DNA of 6,136 bases from Planctomycetia bacterium (GTDB taxonomy: Bacteria; Planctomycetota; Planctomycetia; Gemmatales; Gemmataceae): positions 1 to 6,136 of the forward strand of contig SXHE01000327.1 in the NCBI GenBank assembly GCA_005773755.1, given 5' to 3'. Under the pieces are notes generated by a model. It was not told the DNA's origin. It made no database searches and saw only the letters and a program-made list of their open reading frames with translations. Shown one piece after another: positions 1-5,701 of the stretch. Every line of letters begins with the position of its first letter. Position 1 is the first letter of the stretch. The position numbers and the translations under genes are program-made.

Positions 1-132
1 CCACTGCGTGAGGCGTTGATGAATCACCCGTGGCGGCTGAAGAAGGCCGTCACCTACCTGTTCGACTGGATCGCCACCATGCTCCGCAAACTCCTCCACC
101 CACACCCCAAAGTGACAAACCACACTGGGTGA
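1..132 (+). CDS. C-terminal end of an unidentified protein (partial)
   Basis: Frame 1 is open from the first base to a TGA at 130-132, giving 43 residues that end in KVTNHTG. The 5' part of the gene lies outside the window. The visible tail is basic and probably helical: a stretch around LKKAVTYLFDWIATMLRKLL (residues 13-32) alternates hydrophobic and charged residues like an amphipathic helix, and it is followed by a His/Pro-rich end. The first 30 or so codons prefer G or C in third position, as in the neighbouring genes. The last few (aaa, aca, act) do not, which is common at a C-terminus. No family can be recognised from so short a tail. It lies on the same strand as the next gene but 166 bases away, so it is probably a separate transcription unit. 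Confidence 0.5.
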   Translation, partial: PLREALMNHPWRLKKAVTYLFDWIATMLRKLLHPHPKVTNHTG

Positions 133-150
133 ACTCCAGAAAGCAAACGG

Positions 151-179
151 TTGCGTCACGCTACTGCCTCGCGTATGGT
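151..179 (+). promoter_or_regulatory. Possible sigma-70-like promoter (weak)
   Basis: TTGCGT at 151-156 and TATGGT at 174-179 are separated by exactly 17 bases, and the pair lies in the gap upstream of the oxidoreductase gene. The -35 box matches consensus at three of six positions and the -10 box at four of six. It would give a leader of roughly 110 bases. Planctomycete promoters are poorly defined and this match is weak enough to be chance. Confidence 0.2.
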
Positions 180-204
180 GTTGCTCTACCCCAAAGTCGC
201 CCCT

Positions 205-226
205 CGCTCGCGAAGCCGCAAGCGGC
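205..226 (-). repeat. Palindromic intergenic repeat, copy 1
   Basis: The reverse complement of this segment matches 2546-2567 at 21 of 22 positions. Its core is palindromic: AAGCCGC at 213-219 and GCGGCTT at 222-228 are inverted arms around a central AA, able to form a short hairpin. The element sits wholly between genes, about 70 bases upstream of the oxidoreductase start. Size, palindromic core and intergenic location resemble a REP-type dispersed repeat. Two copies in one window cannot show how common it is in the genome. Confidence 0.55.
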
Positions 227-286
227 TTATCGTCGGAACTCGCGACCTGTCGCCCGCAAAGCCGGGCTTCACGGCCGCTCCAACAC

Positions 287-291
287 AGGAG
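287..291 (+). promoter_or_regulatory. Ribosome binding site of the oxidoreductase gene
   Basis: AGGAG lies seven bases before the ATG at 299. It is a strong Shine-Dalgarno and fixes this start, which also gives a protein beginning directly with a Tat signal. Confidence 0.75.
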
Positions 292-298
292 CCTCTCC

Positions 299-1624
299 AT
301 GTCGAAGATCACCCGTCGCGCCGCGCTCAAGGCCAGCGCCGCCACGTTCGCCGCGCCGTTCGTGTGGCGGTTGCACGCCCACGCCGCACCGAGCGACACC
401 GTCCTGCACGCCAGCTTCGGGGCCGGCGGCATGGCCGGCTCCGACATCGGTTCACTCAGCGGCAGTAAGAACCTGAAGCTGATCGCGGTGGCCGAGGTCG
501 ATTCCAACCAGCCGAACCTCGCGGCACTCAAGAAGAAATGGCCGGAGCTGCGCGTGTACCCGGACTACCGGCAGCTCCTCGACAAGGAAAAAGACCTGAA
601 CTCGGTGAACGTCTCGACCCCGGACCACATGCACGCGCCCATCGCAATGCGCGCCCTCAACCGCGGGCTGAACGTGTACGGCCAAAAGCCGCTCACGCAG
701 ACGATCCACGAAGCCCGGCGGCTCACGGAGGTCGCGGCGGAGAAGAAGGTCGTCACCCAGATGGGCATTCAGATTCACTCCGCGCGCAAGCACAAGCTCG
801 TTGTGAAGCTGATCCAGGACGGCATCATCGGGAAGGTGAAGGAGGTTCACTCGTGGAGCGGGAAGTCGTGGGGAGACACGAGCGCGAAGCCCGACAAGAC
901 CGAGAAGCCGCCGGCGAACCTGGACTGGGACTTGTGGCTCGGTGTCGCGAGCGAGCGACCCTTCATCGGCGGCGGGTACTACCACCCCGGCAACTGGCGC
1001 AAGCGGCTCGATTTCGGCACCGGCACGTTTGGCGACATGGGCTGCCACATTCTCGACCCGGTGTTCAACGCCATCGGCGTCGGGAACCCCAGCTCGATCC
1101 GCTCCGAGCTGCCGGGGCCGAACGATTACAACTGGTCGCTCGACGTGCAGGTGAAGTACGTGTTCCCAGGCTCGAAGTTCACCACCGATCCGGTCTCGCT
1201 GACGTGGTACAACGGCAAGGCCCGCCCGCCGAAGGAGGTCGTCGAACTGATCGGCAAGCTCCCGCTCGACGGGCAAGGCTCCATCCTGATCGGCACCGAA
1301 GGGGTGATGTACTCGCAGTACGACTCCGGCGGTCAGCCGATCCTGATCGGCGAGAAGTTCAAGGACTTCAAGATGCCGGACGTGGGTAACGACAACCACT
1401 ACCTGCAATACGTCGAGGCCGTTCGTGGCAACGGGAAGACCTCGGCCCCGTTCAGCTACAGTGGCCCGCTCACGGAGATGGTGCTCCTCGGCTGCCTCGC
1501 CACGCGGTTCCAGAAGACCGACCTGAAGTGGGACACTAAGGCGCTGAAGGTCACCAACAACGACGACGCCAACAAGTTCGTGAAGAAGTCCTACCGCAAG
1601 GGCCACGAAGTCGAAGGGCTGTGA
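299..1624 (+). CDS. Tat-exported Gfo/Idh/MocA-family oxidoreductase
   Basis: A 441-residue NAD(P)-dependent oxidoreductase of the Gfo/Idh/MocA family, whose members oxidise, reduce or rearrange sugars, inositols and related polyols. The N-terminus carries a twin-arginine signal: TRRAALK at residues 5-11, a mostly hydrophobic stretch to about residue 23, and a likely cleavage site after AHA near residue 29. This predicts folded export with bound cofactor. The Rossmann domain follows: a glycine-rich loop GAGGMAG (41-47), the acidic end of the second strand at VAEVD (64-68), STPDHMHAP (106-114) and the catalytic-lysine motif at 129-131, which reads QKP where the family usually has EKP. The C-terminal domain carries GDMGCHILD (245-253), with D246, H250 and D253 in the usual substrate-site positions. 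The end, WDTKALKVTNNDDAN then YRKGHEVEG, is typical of the planctomycete/Bacteroidetes subgroup. The 289-codon gene 49 bases downstream is probably a partner. The substrate cannot be named from sequence. Confidence 0.92.
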   Translation: MSKITRRAALKASAATFAAPFVWRLHAHAAPSDTVLHASFGAGGMAGSDIGSLSGSKNLKLIAVAEVDSNQPNLAALKKKWPELRVYPDYRQLLDKEKDLNSVNVSTPDHMHAPIAMRALNRGLNVYGQKPLTQTIHEARRLTEVAAEKKVVTQMGIQIHSARKHKLVVKLIQDGIIGKVKEVHSWSGKSWGDTSAKPDKTEKPPANLDWDLWLGVASERPFIGGGYYHPGNWRKRLDFGTGTFGDMGCHILDPVFNAIGVGNPSSIRSELPGPNDYNWSLDVQVKYVFPGSKFTTDPVSLTWYNGKARPPKEVVELIGKLPLDGQGSILIGTEGVMYSQYDSGGQPILIGEKFKDFKMPDVGNDNHYLQYVEAVRGNGKTSAPFSYSGPLTEMVLLGCLATRFQKTDLKWDTKALKVTNNDDANKFVKKSYRKGHEVEGL

Positions 1625-1632
1625 TCGCCACC

Positions 1633-1660
1633 AAGCCCAGGGTCTGTGGACCCTGGGCTT
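1633..1660 (+). terminator. Perfect 12-bp hairpin between the oxidoreductase and the next gene
   Basis: AAGCCCAGGGTC (1633-1644) and GACCCTGGGCTT (1649-1660) are exact inverted arms around the tetraloop TGTG. The hairpin begins eight bases after the oxidoreductase stop. There is no T-run after it (the following bases are cggagtcctaac), so it is not a classical intrinsic terminator. It could end or attenuate transcription without a U-tract, protect the 3' end of the upstream message, or affect translation of the next gene, whose GGAG at 1662-1665 starts one base after the stem. Confidence 0.6.
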
Positions 1661-1661
1661 C

Positions 1662-1665
1662 GGAG
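1662..1665 (+). promoter_or_regulatory. Ribosome binding site of the 289-residue protein gene
   Basis: GGAG lies eight bases before the ATG at 1674 and supports that start. It almost touches the preceding 12-bp stem, so folding of the stem could influence ribosome access. Confidence 0.65.
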
Positions 1666-1673
1666 TCCTAACG

Positions 1674-2543
1674 ATGCCATCTGACACCTTTTCCCTCGGC
1701 GACTTGACCGCCATCATCGGCGACAACGACGCGAAGGGCGAACACCGCGCCGGGTACAACGGCCTGTGGTCGCTCACCCACAAGAGCGACCCGGCGAACG
1801 CGTTCGTCCCCATTGTCGCGGGGATGAACTTCGAACACATCTTCGACGGCGAAACGCTCGACGCGGGCAACTCGTCGGACGTGTTTTTTGAGCCGCGCAA
1901 GGCGAAGATGACCTTCAAGAAGGTGAACGCGACCACCGCGGAGCTGCGCCAGGAAGCGACGCCCACGTTCAAGCTCGAAAGCACGACACGGTTCACGCTC
2001 CGTGAGCCGGACGCCATCGACTTTCACTTCAAGTTCCGGGCCACGCAACACGTCTTCAAGCGCGGCTACCTCGGCCTGTTTTGGGCCAGCTACATCAACG
2101 CGCCCGACGACAAGAGCATGTACCTGCGCGGCAAGAACCTGTGGCTCCAGCACTGCACCCCGGCGCACAACTCGGTGAGCACCGTGGTTCACGCGGCCGA
2201 CAAGTTCGAGATGACTTTCGACAAGGGCCATCGCGACACGCTCTACAAGAGCCTGTCGCCACTGAAGTACGAATTGCCGCTCTTCTACGGCCTCATCCGG
2301 AAGCACATCCTGATCGTGATGTTCGACCGCACCGACGGCTTGCGGCTGTCGCACTCGCCCAGCGGCGGCGGCGCGAACACCGCCGCGCAGACCACCAACC
2401 CGGCGTGGGACTTCCAGTACGTGTTGCCCAAGTACGAGGTGAACACCGACTACGAACTCCGCACCCGCCTCATCTACCGCGAACGTTGCTCCCGCGACCA
2501 GGTGCTGAAGGAATACGACGCCTGGAAGAAGGAGTTGAAGTAG
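1674..2543 (+). CDS. Conserved-looking hypothetical protein, probably a beta-sandwich
   Basis: A 289-residue protein that I cannot assign to a named family. No signal peptide or membrane segment is visible, so it should be cytoplasmic unless exported in complex. The middle and C-terminal parts have many short alternating strands rich in aromatic residues, for example KMTFKKV, TRFTLREPDAIDFHFKF and GYLGLFWASYIN (about residues 79-144), then WDFQYVLPKYEVNTDYELRTRLIYRE (about 243-268). This pattern suggests a large beta-sandwich like the galactose-mutarotase/carbohydrate-binding superfamily, but that is an impression only. A Gly-rich loop SPSGGGANTAA lies near residues 226-236. The C-terminus is a short charged helix. 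Start support comes from GGAG eight bases upstream. It follows the oxidoreductase on the same strand, so a role with sugars or a shared substrate is a reasonable inference. Codon use matches its neighbours. Confidence 0.8.
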   Translation: MPSDTFSLGDLTAIIGDNDAKGEHRAGYNGLWSLTHKSDPANAFVPIVAGMNFEHIFDGETLDAGNSSDVFFEPRKAKMTFKKVNATTAELRQEATPTFKLESTTRFTLREPDAIDFHFKFRATQHVFKRGYLGLFWASYINAPDDKSMYLRGKNLWLQHCTPAHNSVSTVVHAADKFEMTFDKGHRDTLYKSLSPLKYELPLFYGLIRKHILIVMFDRTDGLRLSHSPSGGGANTAAQTTNPAWDFQYVLPKYEVNTDYELRTRLIYRERCSRDQVLKEYDAWKKELK

Positions 2544-2545
2544 GT

Positions 2546-2567
2546 GCCGCTTGCGGCTTGGCGAGCG
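2546..2567 (+). repeat. Palindromic intergenic repeat, copy 2
   Basis: This segment is an inverted copy of 205-226, with 21 of 22 bases identical and a single C/G difference at 2560. GCCGC and GCGGC (2546-2550 and 2553-2557) are inverted arms around TT. It begins two bases after the TAG stop of the preceding gene, so it would lie in the 3' end of that message. With copy 1 it brackets the oxidoreductase and its partner. Confidence 0.55.
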
Positions 2568-2587
2568 CAGTCGGTGAAAGCCCGGCA

Positions 2588-2621
2588 CACGCCCCCTAGT
2601 ATTGATGGGAAGGGGGGCGTG
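2588..2621 (+). promoter_or_regulatory. GC-rich hairpin covering the glycosyltransferase ribosome binding site
   Basis: CACGCCCCC (2588-2596) and GGGGGCGTG (2613-2621) are perfect 9-base inverted arms around a 16-base loop. The right arm contains most of the only good Shine-Dalgarno candidate, AGGGGGG at 2611-2617, five bases before the GTG start at 2623. Folded RNA would hide the ribosome binding site. The same stem could act as a terminator for the upstream gene, but no T-run follows it. The hairpin is seen in sequence; regulation is inferred. Confidence 0.45.
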
Positions 2622-2622
2622 C

Positions 2623-3918
2623 GTGAAGATCGCGTTCATTACGGCCGGGGCCGCGGGCATGTACTGCGGCAGTTGCATGCGCGACAACACGCTCGTGACC
2701 ACGCTCCGCGCGCTCGGGCACGACGCGCTCCTCATCCCCACCTACACGCCGATCAAGACCGACGAGGCCGACGCCTCGCAACAGAAGGTCTTCTTCGGTG
2801 GCGTGAACGTCTACCTCGAACAGAAGTTCTGGCTGTTCCGCCACACGCCGTGGCTGTTCGACAAGCTGTTCAACTTCCGCTGGCTGCTGAAGTGGGTGTC
2901 GCGGTTCGCGGTGCGTACCAAGTACAGCGAACTCGGCGACCTGACCATCTCCATGCTGCAAGGCGCGCACGGCACGCAGCGGAAGGAGGTCGCGAAGCTG
3001 GTCGAGTTCCTGACGGACGAGAGGCCGGACGTCGTGCTGTTCACCAACGCGCTGCTGTCCGGGGTGATTCCCGAAGTGAAGCGGGCGCTCGGTGTGCCGA
3101 TCTTCGTTACTCTGCAAGGCGACGACATCTTCCTCGACGAGTTGCCCGCCAAAGACCGGGCGCGGTGCTGCGAGCTGATCCGCGAGAACGGCCGCGCCGT
3201 GGACGGCTACATTAGTACCAGCGCGTACTACGCCGACCATATGGCCGCGTACCTCGGCGTGCCGCGCGAGAGCATTCACGTCGTCCTGCCGGGGATCAAC
3301 CTCGCGGCGCACGGCGGGTCGGCGGAACCGCGCGGCGACCGCCCGCTCACGGTCGGGTTCTTCGCCCGCATCTGCCCGGAAAAAGGATTCCACCGGGCGG
3401 TTGAAGCCTTCATCAAACTGCGCCAAACGCCTGGCGCGCCGGCCGCGAGGTTCAAGGCGAGCGGTTGGCTCGGCGAGAATAACCGGAACTACTACGACGA
3501 TCAGGTGAAGCGCCTGGAAGCGGCGGGGTTGCTCGCAGACTTCGAGCACGTCGAAAGCCCATCGCACGCGGACAAGGTGCGGTTCATGCGCGGCATCGAC
3601 GTACTGTGCGTGCCGACCGTGTACCGAGAACCGAAGGGCTTGTACGTCCTCGAAGCCTGGGCCAACGGCGTACCCGTCGTACTACCCGCGCATGGCACGT
3701 TCACAGAACTGGTCGAGAGCACCGGCGGCGGGTTGCTGGTCGCCCCCGATAACATCGACGAACTAACCGACGGTCTGCGCATGATCCTGACCGATGGTGC
3801 GTTCCGCGCGAACGCCGGGGCCGCGGGCGAGGCCGCCGTGCGCGACCGGTTCACCGCCGACATCATGGCCCGCGACACCGCCGCGATATTGCAACGCTCG
3901 ACCCAACCCGTCGGATGA
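2623..3918 (+). CDS. Glycosyltransferase family 4 protein
   Basis: A GT-B-fold retaining glycosyltransferase that would move a sugar from a nucleotide-sugar donor to an unknown acceptor, on the cytoplasmic side. I chose the GTG at 2623 (431 residues) because it gives the usual start MKIAFITAGAAGM and has AGGGGGG five bases upstream. TTG 2602 and ATG 2605 in the same frame would add 7 or 6 residues (MMGRGAC or MGRGAC) with no Shine-Dalgarno. The N-terminal domain has a glycine-rich loop (residues 7-18) containing a CxxC pair, C15 and C18, and LQGDDIF at 154-160. The C-terminal donor domain has GFFARICPEKGFH (245-257, with R249 and K254 at the phosphate-binding positions) and the E-x7-E signature EPKGLYVLE, with E336 and E344. 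HGTFTELVE and GGGLLVAPDN follow, as expected. Length is normal for GT4. It opens a run of five closely spaced genes. Donor and acceptor cannot be predicted. Confidence 0.9.
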   Translation: MKIAFITAGAAGMYCGSCMRDNTLVTTLRALGHDALLIPTYTPIKTDEADASQQKVFFGGVNVYLEQKFWLFRHTPWLFDKLFNFRWLLKWVSRFAVRTKYSELGDLTISMLQGAHGTQRKEVAKLVEFLTDERPDVVLFTNALLSGVIPEVKRALGVPIFVTLQGDDIFLDELPAKDRARCCELIRENGRAVDGYISTSAYYADHMAAYLGVPRESIHVVLPGINLAAHGGSAEPRGDRPLTVGFFARICPEKGFHRAVEAFIKLRQTPGAPAARFKASGWLGENNRNYYDDQVKRLEAAGLLADFEHVESPSHADKVRFMRGIDVLCVPTVYREPKGLYVLEAWANGVPVVLPAHGTFTELVESTGGGLLVAPDNIDELTDGLRMILTDGAFRANAGAAGEAAVRDRFTADIMARDTAAILQRSTQPVG

Positions 3919-3924
3919 ACCGGG

Positions 3925-4317
3925 ATGTTGTGGTTCAGTCGGTATCTCGCGCTCGTGTACGCCGTCGGACTGGCGATTGGCGAGGCGATACTCAATTCCC
4001 GCCAGGATCACTGGCCGTTCGCCCCGATGTGGATCATCGACTACTTGATTGTCTTCTACTTGTTCACGGGATTCTGGGTCACACGGCGCGGTCGGAACAT
4101 TGCGGTACTGATGTCGGCGTATGCATTGTCGGTCGGGGTAATGTACATGGCCTTCTTCATGGGCCTCGACCCCGATCACCCCGGTCCGCCGACGCCGAGT
4201 GGTATCCTCGCCCTGCTAGGTTTGGTTCTCTGTGTCTCCGCTGTGGGTCTCGTCGCGAGCGCCGCCGCATGGTACTCGCGAGAGCGAATGACGACCGCAC
4301 AGCGACACTCCGCTTGA
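3925..4317 (+). CDS. Small four-helix membrane protein
   Basis: A 130-residue integral membrane protein of unrecognised family. Four hydrophobic segments are visible at about residues 4-22, 36-53, 58-79 and 93-117. A short basic turn RRGR (54-57) between helices 2 and 3 suggests that loop is cytoplasmic. An acidic, proline-rich loop LDPDHPGPPTPSG lies between helices 3 and 4, and the C-terminus is a charged tail. It starts six bases after the glycosyltransferase stop. GGATGA at 3913-3918 is only a partial Shine-Dalgarno, so translation may depend on coupling. Codon use is looser than in the neighbours, with ATA, CTA, GTA, GCA and TTG codons, which may mean low expression or a later arrival. 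It may anchor or assist the glycosyltransferase, but nothing in the sequence proves this. Confidence 0.75.
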   Translation: MLWFSRYLALVYAVGLAIGEAILNSRQDHWPFAPMWIIDYLIVFYLFTGFWVTRRGRNIAVLMSAYALSVGVMYMAFFMGLDPDHPGPPTPSGILALLGLVLCVSAVGLVASAAAWYSRERMTTAQRHSA

Positions 4318-4336
4318 GCCTCCCTACACTCCCACC

Positions 4337-4753
4337 ATGACGCCGTTCACCATCACCCGCCGCGTCGAGTTCGGCGACACCGACATGGCCGGCATCATGC
4401 ACTTCTCGAACTTCTTCCGGTTCATGGAAGTCGCAGAGTCGGACTTCCTGCGCTCGCTCGGCCTCTCGGTGAGTTGGCTCGAAGGGGGCGTTAAGTGGGG
4501 TTTCCCGCGCGTGTCCGCGGCGTGCGACTACGCCAAGCCCGCCAAGTTCCAGGACGTGCTCACGGTCGCGGTGAGCGTGGAGAAGGTCGGCAAGAAGTCG
4601 GTGAGCTACACCTTCGCGTTCGGCAACCAGCGCGGCGAATCGCTCGCGACCGGCCGCATCACGGCCGTGTTCTGCCGCGCCACCGGGTCCGACCAGATTG
4701 AAGCGCTCGACATCCCGCCCGACATTCGCGCGAAGCTCGAAGGCCAACCGTGA
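4337..4753 (+). CDS. Acyl-CoA thioesterase, 4-hydroxybenzoyl-CoA thioesterase (YbgC-like) hot-dog fold
   Basis: A 138-residue single-domain hot-dog protein, the normal size for the family, predicted to hydrolyse acyl-CoA or acyl-carrier thioesters in the cytoplasm as a dimer or tetramer. The N-terminal signature VEFGDTDMAGIMHFSNFFRFMEVA spans residues 10-33 and matches the YbgC/4HBT pattern: D16 is the likely catalytic aspartate, G19 caps the active-site helix, and H22-F23 occupy the usual aromatic/His positions. The rest, including FPRVSAACDYAKPAKFQDVL and a long beta region to about residue 115, fits the central sheet. The ATG at 4337 gives the standard N-terminus, but the upstream sequence cctccctacactcccacc has no Shine-Dalgarno, so initiation may be leaderless or coupled. 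Its stop overlaps the next start by four bases (GTGA), which implies co-translation. Chain-length preference cannot be told. Confidence 0.88.
   Translation: MTPFTITRRVEFGDTDMAGIMHFSNFFRFMEVAESDFLRSLGLSVSWLEGGVKWGFPRVSAACDYAKPAKFQDVLTVAVSVEKVGKKSVSYTFAFGNQRGESLATGRITAVFCRATGSDQIEALDIPPDIRAKLEGQP
4739..4743 (+). promoter_or_regulatory. Ribosome binding site of the toroid protein gene
   Basis: GAAGG inside the end of the thioesterase gene lies six bases before the GTG at 4750. It supports this GTG as the start, with the four-base overlap. Confidence 0.55.
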
Positions 4754-5694
4754 CCGACGACGAACCGTACCTGACGCGCCTCACGAACCGGCTGCTCGAC
4801 GGGATCGAGCGGCTGCCGGCCGACGTGCGCGCGCGGCACACGCGATACCTGCTCGAAGCCCAGAACCCCGACGGTGGTTTCTCCGGGCGCGAGGGCGGCT
4901 CCGACCTGTACTACACCGGCTTCGCGCTGCGGTCGCTCGCGGTCCTGCAATCGCTCAACCCCGACGTGTGCGGCCGGGCCGCGAACTTCCTCCGCGCCAA
5001 GCTGCTCGGCTCCGCGGGCGTGGTGGACTTCTTCTCGCTGGTCGTGAGCTGCTACCTCGTCCCGCTCGGCGGCGGGCCGGACATCCTCGCCGACGCGCCG
5101 CCAGATTGGAGAAGTCGCGTCGCGGGCGCGCTCGAAGCCTTCCGCACCGCGGACGGCGGCTACGGCAAGACGCCCGGCGCGCCGCACGGCAGCACCTACA
5201 CCAGTTTCCTCGTGACGCTCTGCCTTCAACTGCTCGACCGGCCGACGCCCGAACCGGCGAAGCTCGCGGCCTATGTCAAATCGCGCCGCCGACCCGACGG
5301 CGGCTACGTCGAGATCGGCGCGATGAAGCGCAGCGGCACGAACCCCACCGCGGCCGGCGTCGGCCTGTTGCAAATCCTGGGCGAACTGGACGACGATGCA
5401 AAGGCCGGCACCGCGGACTTCATCGCCGCGCTGCCCGCCCCGTTCGACGGCGGGCTGCGCGCCAACGACCGCATCCCGGCCGCGGACCTGCTCTCCACTT
5501 TTACCGGCGGCTGGACGCTCGACCAACTCGGCAGCGCGAACCGGCTCGACTGGGACGCCATCCGCGACTTCGCGCTGGCCTGTCAGCGCGTCGTCGGCGG
5601 CTTCAGCGGCGGGTTGTGGGACGACCGCACCGACGTGGAGTACACTTTCTACGGCCTCGGTACGCTGGCGCTCGCGGCCCTCATGGTGGATTGA
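4750..5694 (+). CDS. Prenyltransferase-beta / squalene-cyclase repeat protein (alpha-alpha toroid)
   Basis: A 314-residue protein built from repeats of the squalene cyclase and protein prenyltransferase beta-subunit superfamily. DGG-type motifs occur at QNPDGGFSG (38-46), RTADGGYGK (132-140), RRPDGGYVE (180-188), APFDGGLRA (230-238) and RVVGGFSGG (280-288). The spacing is about 47-50 residues, except for one double gap (41 to 135) where a degenerate repeat near residue 88 would fit. That gives about six repeats, the usual barrel of paired helices. No signal peptide or membrane segment is seen, so it is probably cytoplasmic. The region equivalent to the zinc site of eukaryotic farnesyl/geranylgeranyl transferases reads ADLLSTF (245-251) and DVEYTFYGL (295-303): the Asp remains, but the Cys and His appear replaced by Leu248 and Tyr298. 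No cyclase DxDD motif is evident. It may therefore bind a lipid or isoprenoid, act by another chemistry, or be a non-catalytic scaffold. It overlaps the thioesterase by four bases and ends seven bases before the ABC gene. Confidence 0.85.
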   Translation: MTDDEPYLTRLTNRLLDGIERLPADVRARHTRYLLEAQNPDGGFSGREGGSDLYYTGFALRSLAVLQSLNPDVCGRAANFLRAKLLGSAGVVDFFSLVVSCYLVPLGGGPDILADAPPDWRSRVAGALEAFRTADGGYGKTPGAPHGSTYTSFLVTLCLQLLDRPTPEPAKLAAYVKSRRRPDGGYVEIGAMKRSGTNPTAAGVGLLQILGELDDDAKAGTADFIAALPAPFDGGLRANDRIPAADLLSTFTGGWTLDQLGSANRLDWDAIRDFALACQRVVGGFSGGLWDDRTDVEYTFYGLGTLALAALMVD

Positions 5695-5701
5695 CAACGC
5701 G

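Noticed and set aside
104..197. 10-base direct repeat ACCCCAAAGT at 104-113 and 188-197
   Set aside because: It is short and only partly intergenic (the first copy is in the tail of the upstream gene), with no further copies noticed; chance is the simpler explanation.
252..267. Small inverted repeat GCCCG/CGGGC upstream of the oxidoreductase
   Set aside because: A five-base stem is expected by chance in DNA this GC-rich, and it has no link to the start or to the larger repeat.
452..2017. 521-codon open frame on the minus strand
   Set aside because: It is antisense to the well-supported oxidoreductase and spans the intergenic hairpin. No recognisable domain is present and the composition is typical of a codon-bias shadow.
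2597..2602. TAGTAT as a -10 box for the glycosyltransferase gene
   Set aside because: It matches consensus at only four of six positions and no -35 element stands at the right distance in the GC-rich sequence upstream.
1668..2741. 357-codon open frame on the minus strand
   Set aside because: It is antisense to the 289-residue protein gene and runs across two intergenic structures into the glycosyltransferase. It is low-complexity and rich in Val, Arg and Gly, with no motif.
2596..3567. 323-codon open frame on the minus strand
   Set aside because: It is opposite the GT4 gene, whose motifs are clear, and has no domain of its own.
5390..5399. Acidic LDDDA in the toroid protein as a cyclase DxDD motif
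   Set aside because: The spacing is not DxDD, and the residues lie in a charged turn between repeats, not at a conserved cavity position.
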